Shown here piece after piece: positions 11,738 to 23,336 of a DNA stretch of 64,000 bases. The stretch spans positions 434,001 to 498,000 of the forward strand of contig JAJJXM010000025.1 of NCBI GenBank assembly GCA_024516155.1. The letters run 5' to 3'. The translations under genes were made by a program, and so were the position numbers. The notes under the pieces were generated by a model. The model saw nothing but the letters and a program-made list of their open reading frames with translations, had not been told where the DNA came from and searched no databases. How positions within the stretch are numbered: the first letter of the stretch is position 1; every line of letters starts with the position of its first letter. This DNA is from Pyronema omphalodes. Its lineage: Eukaryota > Ascomycota > Pezizomycetes > Pezizales > Pyronemataceae.

Positions 11738-14700
11738 TTAGGCTCTTCCTCCATCGTCTCCACCAGCTTTCTCAGGGGCCTGGTCCTTGCTCCTGTCTGG
11801 TTGTTTATCACCCGGGCCTACGTCAGAATGGTTTCTGTCTGTGTGAATTCTGTCAGGTTGACTTTTGTCAACTCTGTCCCTGTCCGCGCGGTGACTAGTC
11901 GGGGTGCGTTCTTCATAGCAAAGCTCAGGGCTTCTGGTGGTATACGAACGGATCGGATCAGCTCCGCGACGATCATCGGCCCCAAACGGGCGTTGGTGTT
12001 TCGAAGCCACTCTAGCGTAATACGTGCTATCCTGTGACCAATCTATAGCAAACCGTGGATCGGAGATCGATATCTGTCTCCCCTGGATTCTCGTCGATTG
12101 AGGATGACTGCCATCTCGATGACTGCCATCACGATGACCGTTCTCCGGTGTCACATATGGTCTGGCAGATTCCACAATGACTCCGGAATGATGACCATGT
12201 GTTGGACGCCTTGAATCGTCGGTATGATGGCGCGGATGAGACACTGATCTTGGCCTCCAAGAGTCATACTCTTTGGGCGGGCGACCACGGGCTATTGGCG
12301 GGCCTGGAGATCGTGAACGACGACGATCTCCCGCATACTCCCTGCTGTCTCTTCCGTACCTAGACGAACTTGGAGATCCACCCCGTCTTCTCTCGACTGA
12401 TTCGTTCCTTCGTGCTGGCACACTTGAATCCACTTTCGTTTGGTTTCCTAAGTAACGTTCCCTTTGTCTTTCGTCAGGAGAGCTTTCTTGCCTTCGCGGT
12501 TGACGAGTAGGCTCGGGCGAAATTCTAGATAAGTGATCATCCTTTGTTTTCTGGCGTGACATCACTTGAGCGAATCCAGGTGGTTGGAAAATATTTCGAG
12601 GCAGCTGAACACCCGGTCGATAGGAGTCGAGCTCATGGCGGGAAGTCTCCGATCGATGAGACAATGGGTTACGGGGACGAGAATTGTGAGGATCCGGTAG
12701 AACAGGCGATCTAATCCGATAGTCGCGGTCTCGAGGATGCACTCTAATAGGAGAACGAGATCGTTCGTTACGCTCACGGTATTCGTAGGTTCGAGTGGAG
12801 GGCGATGTCGACCGGTTATGAGTAGAAGAGTCTCTGTGTCTTTTTTCGGTTCCGGAAGTTTCAAACTTCTTTGAACTTTCCCCCGATACTACTGCGGATG
12901 TTGATGACCCGGATGAAGCAGATCTTGTAGGATCCATCTTGGGTTCACTGATTTTTTCGGACTCCTGCTCAACCTGTGTCTTTTCTTGGATTGACGGTTT
13001 CGTGGTTGTAAGGTATGTTGATGCAGTCGGATCTTGCTTAGAACAATCAATGCTGTTGAAGTCCAGTTTGTTCCGATCCTCGTCTTTCTCCGGGTTCCTA
13101 GACTCAAATTTAGGTCGGGGTGGAGGAAGAATATTAGACGAACTGGCGTCAACATTGGGTGTTGTTTTTGGAGAGGGTTGTTCCTCGACCGGTTGAAGTT
13201 TTGGATGGGTTGTCGTTCCCGCTGGAATTGATATGGCGGAAGCATCAAAAGCGAGTGGTGCATTTCCATTCGGCATTACAGGGCCAATAGCGGGCAATGT
13301 AGTGTTGAGAGGCTCCGACAATGTGCTCTGCCATAAGTTAGTTTGGAGAACATGGAAGCTTTATTACCGCCGATTGCGGTAAACTTAAGAAAACTCACTG
13401 GTGCCTGTCCTTGGAGAGATTTACGGGCTGCCACTTCCATAAGTATCTTATGCTGTTCGTAAAGAAGTTGCCGCCCACTTTTCCCCCCACCTCTTCCTCG
13501 AAACACCGGGGGCTTTATTCTCTGCGGTTGGACATCCGTCATAGTCTCATCAGGCTTTGCGAGCTTGGTAGAAGGATTGAGTGGCTGGACATCTACCGTA
13601 GTCTGGTCGAGTTGCATTCCAATTTGGACAACTGTCGAAGCTTCTTTAGGTGTTGTAATGGGTAAGCTTGGAGGAGCTAAACTCTTTCTATACTTTTCCT
13701 CCAGCTTCATAATTGCAGCTTCTTGCATTTCTTGCTTCTTTCTTGAATCTGCTGCCTTCTCTGCCGCTATCTGCGCTTGTAATTGCTGCCTGACAGCCTG
13801 CTTTCGCAGTAGAGCGGCCGCCTTCTCTGCAGCAATTGCATCTTGCTTTTGCTTCAAGGCCTCTTTGGCTTGCTGGCGTTTCAGTGCGACTTCTTGCTTT
13901 CTCTTTAGATCTGCTGCCTTGTCTGCAGCGATCTGCTCTGCAGTCCGCCGAGGTTTTCGCTTTTTAGGACCGTGGTATATACTAAAAATTAGCGGTTCTT
14001 CTGGTTGAATGACTGGCGGTCCTTCTGGTTGAATGGCTGGCGGGTTTTCCGTTTGAATGACTGGAAGTTCTGGTTGAATGACGGGCAGTTCTTCTGGTTG
14101 AGTGACCGTCAGTTTTTCAAGTTGAGTGACAGGCGGTTCTTCCGTTTGAACGACGTGCAGTTCTTCTGGTTGAGTGACCGTCAGGTTTTCAAGTTGAGTG
14201 ACTGGCGGTTCTACCGGTTGAATAATGGGGCCTGTGGGTGGTTGAACGGTAGAAAGCGCATACAATGCATTAGCAGCAATGATGGTGGGTTCATCATAAT
14301 TGCTGCTATCTTCAATGGGTGCGGAAAAATGAGCACCAATGAAATTATGGTGAGCCCTATGGAATCCACGGGGCACATGTTTGCTAATACGGCCCTGACG
14401 ACATCCGTGGAGTACAGGTGGGTGAAGATGTTCCTTACGGCATGGCCGTTGAATATTAGGCCTAATAAAATGTCCCATTTGTTGCGTTAATCCCGTATGA
14501 TCCTCTGATGCCACGTGATGAATGTGGCTTGTTTCTCCCACGCCCCTTGAACGGCCCTGTCGGACCGGAAAGGGAGCCCAGCCAGAATTGTCTCTATATT
14601 CCCTAAAGAATAACGCAGCAGCAGTAAAAACGGTGGCCGGTCGAGGGACTTGGTATCCATGGTGGCTGTGTTGAGGCGGGCTTTGATTATCGTCGGTGCG

Positions 14701-15027
14701 TTCGGGGGAACTGAGTATAGAGAGCTTGCGAACGGGGAACAATGGTGGTCGATTAACATCCGTGGCTCCGCGAATGTTACTCTCACGCTGAGTAGGCAAA
14801 GGAGATTGATGAAAATCAAACAGCTGATACCGCCAGAGAATCTCTGCGGGGCTCCGATAGGGAATGAGTTGCTGCGGGGTTTCTGTGCGGCCATTCTTCC
14901 CAGAGTTAGCTTCTGATGCGGGCGACAAAAGCTCTTTGTCTTGGAGATGTTTGGGGATATAACTTACACTCTCTTCTTTCTTTTGAGCAAGAAACCTATC
15001 CAATTGCGGCATCTCCAGATGTGGCAT
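11738..15027 (-). CDS. Large disordered RS-rich protein of unknown function
   Basis: Two exons, 13399-15027 and 11738-13327, joined across a 71-nt intron (GTGAGT donor, ...GGCAG acceptor, CTAAC branch) in phase 0, give 1,072 residues. I do not recognise a folded family. Visible parts: a Pro/Gln-rich N-terminus; an imperfect tandem repeat of about 10 residues with the theme PPVxQxE/LTVTQPEEL (coded around 14000-14220); a long Ala/Lys/Gln/Glu-rich helix with KAADxKRKQE-like units (about 13680-13960), probably coiled coil; and a C-terminal half full of Arg, Ser, Asp and Pro with RS/RD dipeptides (RRSRSPGPP, ERSRSPIRV). The RS content suggests, without proving, a nuclear or RNA-processing role. 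The start ATG at 15027 is the first in frame; an alternative splice near 14961 would change frame and is less likely. Confidence 0.65.
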
Positions 15028-16470
15028 TTGTATCGTCTTGTTGCTCGGACGTGAAACAAACGCAGATTTTGAGAAGTAGGAGTTGGTGGAGCAGTAAGTG
15101 TGGAGGTGGAGTAGAGCTCAGTAAGAAAAGTCTGGGTACGTATGAGAGCGCCAGGGCACTCGGAGGTAATATCTGCGGGTTAATGTAAATTGACTGAGGT
15201 GTCAAATTCATAACCTAGCGGATACTCAGTCTATTCAATACTGGTTGTGGCTGATTTCGTAACGATAATTCCAGAACGGTGTTTGGTTTTCTTTTTTTTC
15301 GAAAAATTTGGGGTTAAATATGAACCTTTTTGGGATGAAGATTCAACTTACGCGATGCGTGTGAGGAATTTAATAAATATATTAAGCCCGTGTATTCACT
15401 TCTAAACGTCATCCGGCCATTAAAAGAGTATTCGCCCACATGTTCTACCAAACGCGACCCGATCCTCATGGCGTCCCCACTATGCATTAACTCGCTCCAT
15501 TGTCCATTAAGGTACTTGGACTCGAAAAAACCAAATGGATTATGGGGTCTATACGAAAAATCAACTCCTATAGGATGGTGGGGGGCAGGACCAACAATTC
15601 GTATAATTCCAGATTTAGACTGTGGCTAGGGAATCTAGAGACCATAGCATTCAGCGGCCGTTAATTAAATTGGGCTATGTGTGTGTACATAATGTACCAT
15701 CGCCATTTTCTTGGTCATTGTCCATCAATATTCTTGTGCCTAAAGAATTTCAGATGTATCAGTTACATGGTTCGCTTTCCGTACATGTTTTTTTTTAGAC
15801 ATGATTGATGTTGTCCATATTTACTCATACCATACCCCGTATGAAGTTCATGCTCTCGTTGATAAATCGTGTCGAAGTTGGCAACTGGGTTTAGTAATAC
15901 ACCTTGATGGGGTCGAAAAGTATAATATCCGTAGTCCGAAAAAATGGCCAGAAAGCTCCCCAAAGCCCCCAAAGTATGATTGCGGGTGCAATGAAAACCT
16001 GAAAAGAATGATTTCAGTGGCAATTAGCATTTGCTTTGTATGTGCATACACACCCGCGGACATAATATCTGCCCAATCCCACCCGAGAATATAATTCAAG
16101 TCATAGGGGCGTGTGTCGCAGCATAATGGATACTAGGTCAACATAATAATGGTATTGTTTGCTTATCGTGCGAGTTATGATTAGCTAGGGATTAGTGAAT
16201 ATTCAAATCTGGGTGGGAACATGAATTGTACGTGAAGGTTCCTGGTATCGTTTACCATGAAGCCTATAATCAAGATTGATCAGGTAAAATTAATTGGGAG
16301 AAAATATTATTGGTCGTGGGTAAAAATGCAATCCAAGGCCATCAACAAGGTTAAACAAATAGGAATCAAGGCTGCCAAAAAATGTAATTTGTTCCGGTAA
16401 TATATGCCATTATTGCAAGAAAACATTCGTAGCCGCAAAGGTATGTGATTCGTGTCACAATCTCATCCCC
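15028..16470. other. Intergenic, no recognisable gene
   Basis: Upstream of the RS-rich gene and downstream of the PIPK-like gene. Several 80-100-codon open frames overlap on both strands around 15760-16100, none with a family match or splice logic. Nothing supported. Confidence 0.45.
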
Positions 16471-17901
16471 CTAGCTTGACACACTGTTCTGTAGCCTCTC
16501 GTCCCCATCCATATCCTCCCATACACGAATATATTTATCCATCATCCTGTGTCATACGTTAGAATGTTGCTTTCGATAATCAATCTTAGGGTACTCACTT
16601 CAAAAACTCCTCCCTATATCTATCCGGTTCCGTCGTTACCGTCTGCTCCGGCAACAACTTACCCGCCGTCTGCATAATCTTCGGTTTGAGCTGCTCCACA
16701 TTCCAAAAGAAGTCCAACAGCACCATCTTGTACACCCATTTCCCATCGGCGCTTCTAACACCTCTCACAAAATCCTTCGCTCCCTCCTCCGGCAGTACCA
16801 TCGGGTCTCTACCTTCTCCAGACCGGGGGGCATGGAACATATCCACCGGCCATCTACCCAGAAGAAGGGAATAATCAATCGTTTTCATATCCGCCAAGAA
16901 CTCCGTATCCCTTTCCAACTGCATCATTAACGTCTTCTTATCCTTCCTTGTCAAGATCATCTCCTCATCTAACTCATCCGCCAAGCCCGACTTTGCATTT
17001 TCCGTCTTGATTTGATCCGGCACTAGATCCCTTGTCGGCTCGAAGAAATTCTGTGGCTTAAGATCCCATTTCCTACATCCCTTCTCTTTGTCTAATCCTT
17101 CGAGAACATTTGTCATAACGATATAGTGGGAGGGCGATACACCCAGCCAGCCTCCAAGTCGATGATCATGGCATCCAACAACGTCGGTAATTTGACACAA
17201 CAACGTCTGCTGTTTCTGAGATACCATCATACTATAGTAGTATGTGAAGCTCTCGATCATCTTCTCATACATGAAGGTGTATTCAAACTTTCTTCCGACG
17301 GATTTAACAATTAGACTTTTATCCTGGGTATAATAAAACAAGCTACCCGAGAAACCCAGACCATCTACAGGCTTTAGGTCATTTTCAAATTGTTTCTGGT
17401 AATGTTCTTCATCGAGTCCATAGCAGTCTTTTCGTAGGGTATAGAAAAGCAAAGGAGCAGCTCTTTGGAAGTTTGCATGGTAGAGACTGAAGAAGGAATT
17501 TAAGCGAAAGGTATGGTCCGCCGGGGGTGGTTTTGTTAAGGGCCCCTTTCCGTATTTCTTTAACAGATCAACTGTTGCGATGGTTTCTTCTTCCCGAGGA
17601 ATTACTCGTTCGGATAGAGCGCGGAGGAGACAAGCAGCCGTGATGGCGGTTTTGTAGCGTGTAGAAAAAAACGGGATTATCATTCTGCCGATGAGGGTAT
17701 GTTTGGAAGAATGTTGTGGGGCGTGGGACCAATCGTAGGTTTGGGGACTATTGAATAGGTAGACGGTTGGCCGTTAGTTTAGTTATGGTCCAAAATGTTG
17801 GTTACAGGTGATGTAAACATCTGCCATCTTTGAAAGAAAGGTGCATACCCTTCGACTTCACGAGGGTGATAGTCATGGTCATTATTTTCGTGATTCGGCA
17901 T
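16471..17901 (-). CDS. Small phosphatidylinositol-phosphate-kinase-like protein
   Basis: Three exons (17849-17901, 16599-17747, 16471-16546) give 425 residues. Both introns (101 and 52 nt) have clear branch sites (ACTAAC, TTCTAAC) and agree in phase; the last exon adds the 24-residue helical end MMDKYIRVWEDM... The protein is essentially only a PIPK catalytic core: SLIVKSVGRKFE supplies the ATP-binding Lys (about K166), WDLKPQNFF stands where PIP kinases have DLKGS (about D246/K248), and TIDYSLLLG matches the metal-binding xDxSLL motif (about D309). Known PIP5Ks such as yeast Mss4 are much longer and keep DLKG. It probably belongs to the small fungal 'SAICAR-synthase-like' PIPK-fold proteins. 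Kinase activity is uncertain because of the Gly-to-Pro change after DLK. Confidence 0.78.
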
Positions 17902-19239
17902 ATCGAATTAAATTGTGCTGAAGGAAATATCGAGATAATTGAAAATATTCCAGAACTTCAAGAAAGAACGGTAGACGGCGATGTTTTATTTACGGTGGTT
18001 GTGTAGCCTTCCTTGCTTGATTGCGGTGTTGCAACGACGTCATAATCCGACAGGGTCTGGGATAAAACCCTAGCTACTTAAAGTTAGAGAAATCTCGCTA
18101 AGTGCCAGCCCTAGGGTAAGCTAAACCGAATAAAGCTACTCTAATCAAGGTAATCGACGACGGTCAGGGGATTGGGCTCGCCTGTTCCCGGATCATGGAT
18201 GAATGCTTGTCGCTGGCTTAATATTTCCTTATTTGGCGATGGAATTTCTGACGATCATGCTCGCGTCAGTTTTGTAGAAAAATGCAGCCTCAGCAGAACT
18301 CAAATAGCGCCGTAACGTAGCGGGTAACGTAACGTAAACTCCTACGAAACCTCAAGAATTGATGCACCAGATATTACACCGAGGAAGTGTTAAGAGCATC
18401 TAACACGACATGATGGGGGTTTACTTCATTTAATCGTGTATAATACATGCTCTGGCGTCATGAGACAAGAGTTGGTGCAATATACAGGAGGATTGCGAAG
18501 TTCAAGCCCGAAACTATTTGCACATATTTTGATGAATTCTACATATATACTTCCTCCTGTTAACCATAACGACACGGCATAAGGTGGTACTTTCTGTCTT
18601 TCGGCCACCAATTACTTACCCGTTAATTCAGTACACTTTTCGTAATTCCAAAATCTACACAAAATGAAATGTAGTCACGAACGGCGTTAAATCTTGCAGA
18701 CTAAGAATATTCCAAAAACCCTAGTCTGTTGTTAAAGTCCTCTAGGATATTGAGGGCAGATTAGAGATTAAGTAAAAGATTACCAACCGCAGTTTCTAGA
18801 TACCATACAAGGTGCAAAGGAGGAAAGCAAAGTGAGGCGGCTCGTTCCATCCAGCTCTAATCGACCATTTCTCATGACGAAAGAGCTCAATGACGAAAGG
18901 CTTTCATAACGGGCAAACTTTATAACCGCGGGACTTTCTAACCGCAAAATCCTAACGACATTATCTTAGACCGCAGAGTCGCAAAGTCGCAGAGTCTTAG
19001 AGTCACAGACACCCCATCCCCAAAACCTTCCTTCCGGCCAAAGGTACTCTACAATTTGAATACAAGTGCACATAACCCTCCAGCCCCCCCCCCCCCCCCC
19101 CCCCCCTTCCCATTCCCCCAGGTACACCCAAAACCACGAATTCCAGTCCTTTTTTACCCGCAATATCAAGTTAAAGAACTTTATTCCCAGTATCAAAGTT
19201 TTAGCCAGTGCCTGTAGATCCATATTCTCTATATGTACA
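17902..19239. other. Intergenic, no recognisable gene
   Basis: AT-rich, with frequent stops in all frames. Ends with a run of 23 C at 19084-19106 just before the left end of the TA-flanked element. No gene or RNA seen. Confidence 0.5.
19084..19106. repeat. Poly-C tract (23 C)
   Basis: Uninterrupted run of 23 C in non-coding DNA. One of many long G/C homopolymers in the window. Confidence 0.9.
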
Positions 19240-19241
19240 TA

Positions 19242-21359
19242 CCCTTGCAAAAAAAGGGGGGTTTTGAAAACGCATCCACAGACGTAACCTGACGGGTCTA
19301 ACGCGTTATCGTTGAGGGTAAGGCGTCTTCGGGCGGTAGCATCAAAAAAGAGTTAGAAGGCGGGTGCAATGCGTATTCATAAGATAAATGTTTAGTCATT
19401 TCTATCCGGTATTGCAATTGAAAATGTCTAAGCATTTGTAATGCCTAGTTTTTCCAAAACATTATGCACTGAAAAATGCTTAATTTTTGCAAAACATATA
19501 ACATCTTTAAACTGTTACCGTCACAAACATTTTGCAATTGGAAGAGTTTTCGGAATCATTTTTGAAAGCGTTTTCAAAAGCGTTTTTGAACAGTATGCAA
19601 ACCTTTTTGAAAAATAACGGTTGGAGAACAACTCCTGAATGAGGACTAGCCGCATGACATTAGCTCTGCACTGAATTCACTTGAAAGGCCGATTCATTTC
19701 AATTGACGTGATTATCCACATTACTAGCACCACAATTAAAACAAGTCACACGGATGATGAACATTCCTTGAGATACAGACACAATTTCCTTGGTATTAAG
19801 GTGACATCCAGTCCGATCATTTTATCTTCATCTATTTCAAATGGCCTATCACCAGGGCATCGTGTCGGAAGATTCTTGAAACCTATTGTATACATCAAAT
19901 GTGATTTTTTAAGTTAAATTTCCTGAAGGTGGTTTTGTAAAATGGTTGCTTACGGAATACGGCTGATCCCAGAGGGAATCAGGCATCGGGGGTGGCCCCA
20001 CGAAGTTGCTACAATAAAGTCAACACGTATTCCCACACGCAGTGTCTATTAGTGAAATTCTTACTCAGTGTTAGTTCTTTAGAATCCTATGAAAATGCAT
20101 CGGCCTGGATAGGTGTTAGCCCTCTGATGCTTGCAGGAATGATTCGCGCGGTTGTGGTAGAATCCGCAATTTGTCCTAGCTAACCTGAACTGCGTATGCA
20201 AATATGGAATTCTTTTCGGCAAAGACTGTACCTGTTACTCGATTAGCACTTTGTCCACGGTGCGCGGGGAGGAAGTGGAGGTGGCGATTGGGGGGTTGGA
20301 TGTTGGAGTGAGAGAAATGTGATAGACCGGGACAAGAAAGCGAAGGAAGTCTCATGGCAGACAAAGTGGAAGAGTGTGGAGGAACAGAAGTGTTGGAATA
20401 TCGCTGGACAAGTACTTGTCATCAAAATGAAAGGTTCACAAGTGTATAAAGGGTCAAGAACAAAGACACAACTCAATCAACTTGCCTCAGTATCTATATT
20501 GTTTTCACAAGAAGATCGGGAGCTGAGTCAATGCGGCATTACTTGATTCTGCATCCCCCGGTATGCAATGCCGGGGAAACCATCACGAAGTGTAGACTTG
20601 TAGCTTCTCAGCTTTGTTCACAAAGGTTTTCAACATTAAGGTTGGGAACGTTCAAGAAAATCAAATCAAATCAAGGTTTTCAACAGCATCCATTGCCAAA
20701 TTACTAATTCAAATTGAGTGGGAAATGAGTGATAAAAATTTATTTTCTCATACATCTCACACAACTGTTACACTGTAGCATCATGGCGAGGTATACCTTC
20801 TGCCAGTACTCAGCGGCGGTGAACCACTGCTGGAGTTTGGCCTCACAGAAGCCGGAGTGATAGGCAGATTCTTCATATCACTTCCGACGTTGCAGAAAAA
20901 AATTGAAAGGAGAAACACGCTTCCACATAGCGCAAAGCGGTTGTAGTACTCCAGGAGTGATGATGCAAATGCTGTCGTGAGAAACTACACGTCTAGACCA
21001 GAGCCAATTTGTTTTCTTCTACGTTTATCTTCGCCTGGTAAACACTAAAGATGCGATTATATATTTTGCAGCAGTTGAAAAACCATTTCGACAGTATATA
21101 CAGTATGGAATTCAGAAATGGATTATTGGACAAAGCGCTACAGACCACCTAAAAATTACGAAGTATTATGGCGTTCTCTAAGTATGCCTATGTTTAGATG
21201 CCGCAATGCGTTTTCAGAGCCCAAAGAGTCTGCACAAAACAACGCTTTCGATATTACACGCTTCCAGCGTGAAAAAAATGTCTACATGGCGCTGAAAACC
21301 TTTCTCGCGTGCAAAAACATTTCAAAAACATTTTCAAAACCCCCCTTTTTTTGCAAGTG
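19242..21359. mobile_element. Candidate Tc1/mariner-type element (decayed or non-autonomous)
   Basis: 29-base inverted repeats at 19242-19270 and 21331-21359 match at 28 of 29 positions (left begins CCCTTGCAAAAAAAGGGGGG, right in reverse complement CACTTGCAAAAAAAGGGGGG). Each is bordered outside by the dinucleotide TA (19240-19241 and 21360-21361), the target duplication of Tc1/mariner elements. The interior is 2.06 kb, rich in subterminal GCAAAAA/CAAAAACATTT motifs, and contains no open frame I can match to a DDE transposase. It is therefore read as a dead or non-autonomous copy; two smaller copies in opposite orientation around ordinary DNA remain possible. Confidence 0.55.
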
Positions 21360-21361
21360 TA

Positions 21362-22773
21362 ACTATTAACGGAAGCGGAGGCAGAGGCGGAGGCGGGGGT
21401 TCAACGGTTGCCTATATATCATCCTCCCCCCCCGCCGCCGCAGACACCTATCCCCCTCCATCCCCCCTCCATCCCCCCTGCATCTTCCCTCTCATCCTAT
21501 CATCCTCTCATTCATATCAAAGCCATTCCTCACATTAAAACCATTGCCTCAAACACCATAACATCATAACACCAGGTCTAATTAAACATACCAACGATGC
21601 AAACGATACCAACGATACCATTAACAAAACATCATAAAGGTCAAATGCGTAACTTGCATCGACAACGGTACTACCCGGGAGTCGGGAGGTTATATCAAGT
21701 AATTACTAATGTGATGTGATGTAGTATAGCAGGAGTTTTTGGGGGAGTATATATAGAAAGAAAGAAAGAAAGAAGTTGGTCGTTGTTGGTAGTCTGGTTG
21801 TTTTGTTGATGAACTGTTGAAAGTTTATCCGGGAAAGTATGGATGCTTGTTAACTGGCTTGGGGTTTTGGGGTCTTGGGGTCTTGGGGTTTTGAGGTCTT
21901 GAAGCCTTGGACTTGGACTTGGACTTGATCTGGATCTTCGGGTGCTCATATATAGATAGATACAAGGGTCGACTCTTAGGTTACTTCAGAAAATCAATTT
22001 CCTCTTTTCTCTTCTCATTCTTCTTCTTATCATATACATCCATAAACTCCCACCCAACCATACCCTTAAAAACAGCAAGATTTATCTCTTACAACCTATT
22101 ATCATCTATCAGCTACCAGGCGTTACTCCGATATTTACTGGGAATACTACATACTACATACTACAGAGCGGTTTATGTAGGTTTATGATGTATCGTGTAA
22201 TCACGTAGCCTCTGCCTCTCTTTCTCTCTCGTTATTTGTTTTTTTGTTCTTTTAATGAGGAAATTAAGGAAGAAATTAATGAAGAAATTAATGAAGATGG
22301 AAGGTCATGAAGATAGGAGGTTATGAAGATAGGTTTTCATGGATGTTTTTATCATATCTTGGTCTTTGGGGGTTTGCTGTCTTCTGTCTTTGGGGGTTTC
22401 TGTCTTCTGTCTTTGGGGGTTTGCTGTCTTCTATCTTTCGCTTCTGGAGTCTGGGGTCTGAAGCAAGGCGACGGGGGGTGGGGGGATGCGTAGGGGATGC
22501 GTAGGGGATGCGGGGGATACGCAGCGGAGGACAGGGGGAGGGAAAATTTATATCTACACCTGCTATATCGATACTCCTAAATCCTGCACCACCAAAATCT
22601 GCCTTGCTTCCTATATCTCTGTATCTATGTCTCAGTATAGACTATTCCGTAAATCACAAGTGATCACTCGTGGTTCATCACGGTAATGATTGGGGTTAGT
22701 GATTTCCGGGACAGGATATAGGGTATGAGATACGGATACTTCTAAGCAACTGGGCAATGGTAGTATTTAAAAA
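21362..22773. other. Intergenic with minisatellites
   Basis: Contains an AAAG microsatellite near 21756-21775, TTGGGGTC-type repeats near 21860-21900, TTGGACT repeats near 21907-21930 and a three-copy 23-25-bp tandem repeat at about 22361-22432. No gene seen. Confidence 0.55.
22361..22432. repeat. Three-copy tandem repeat, unit GTCTTTGGGGGTTT(GC)TGTCTTCT
   Basis: Three consecutive units of 23-25 bases that differ mainly by a two-base indel. Non-coding. Confidence 0.8.
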
Positions 22774-23336
22774 AACGGAAATTATGCAGGATGCCCCCGA
22801 AAAAACACGAAATTTGCAATATACCCCCGTCTATGCAGGATGCCCCTCGCTTAGGTAGAGCACACCCGCCCATATTGAATACAGCGCCTACAGCGGGCTA
22901 CAGATTTTTCACGTGTGTTTTTTTTTTTCTTCGCTTGCAGGTGAAGATTTTGATTCCACTTCTCGATATTATCGTCAACAACGACAACAATGGAGCGCAC
23001 CAATTCGCTGACAACCAGCATCGATCCTAACGCCGCTGACCCGATCTCTCGACATGCACTACACCTTGGCGATGATTTTCCCTCGTTTTCCGAGTTTAAA
23101 CTGGCTATTCACAAATGGGCCGTAGACATGCTTTTTGGCATTCGCTTTGCAAAGTCAGAGGCGCAGAAGTGGATTCAAAACTTTTATCTGCAAGTAAGGA
23201 AAAAAAACATGCGTGAAAAATTTGGCGCCCGGCGCTGAAGGCGGGTGTTCACTACCTAAGCGAGGGGCATCCTGCATAGACGGGGGCATATTGCAAATTT
23301 CGTGTTTTTTCGGGGGCATCCTGCATAATTTCCGTT
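22774..23336. mobile_element. 563-bp element with 96-bp terminal inverted repeats (MULE-like MITE candidate)
   Basis: Left arm 22774-22869 and right arm 23241-23336 are inverted copies matching at 93 of 96 positions; the outer 85 bases match at 84. Each arm begins AACGGAAATTATGCAGGATG at its outer end and contains the direct sub-repeat TATGCAGGATGCCCC twice. The interior (371 bp) is almost filled by one small open frame (22990-23238). Long arms plus a transposase-like reading frame suggest a Mutator-like (MULE) derivative with an internal deletion. The flanks are A/T-rich and I see no unambiguous target-site duplication. Confidence 0.75.
22990..23238 (+). CDS. Small protein resembling the N-terminus of a MULE-type transposase (truncated)
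   Basis: 82 residues, starting in a good context (ACAACAATGG) and stopping two bases before the right inverted repeat. The core FPSFSEFKLAIHKWAV...FGIRFAKSEAQKW follows the pattern F.SF.EFK.A...WA....F..R..KS seen at the N-terminus of fungal Mutator-like transposases, where a zinc-binding part then follows. Here the sequence breaks off soon after, right behind FYLQ where a GTAAGG donor-like site sits. The DDE catalytic domain is absent. Most likely a transposase fragment left by internal deletion; it could also be expressed as a small DNA-binding protein. The family assignment is from pattern only. Confidence 0.4.
   Translation: MERTNSLTTSIDPNAADPISRHALHLGDDFPSFSEFKLAIHKWAVDMLFGIRFAKSEAQKWIQNFYLQVRKKNMREKFGARR

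Noticed and set aside
14487..14894. Alternative frame in the RS-rich gene reached by a GTAAGT donor at about 14961
   Set aside because: A 55-nt splice would shift into a frame that soon ends, while the unspliced frame stays open and keeps the same composition through the whole exon.
22774..23336. Reading the 96-bp inverted arms as a CRISPR-like or riboswitch structure
   Set aside because: Only two arms, inverted rather than direct, with a coding interior; a transposon explanation fits better, and CRISPR arrays are not expected in fungi.
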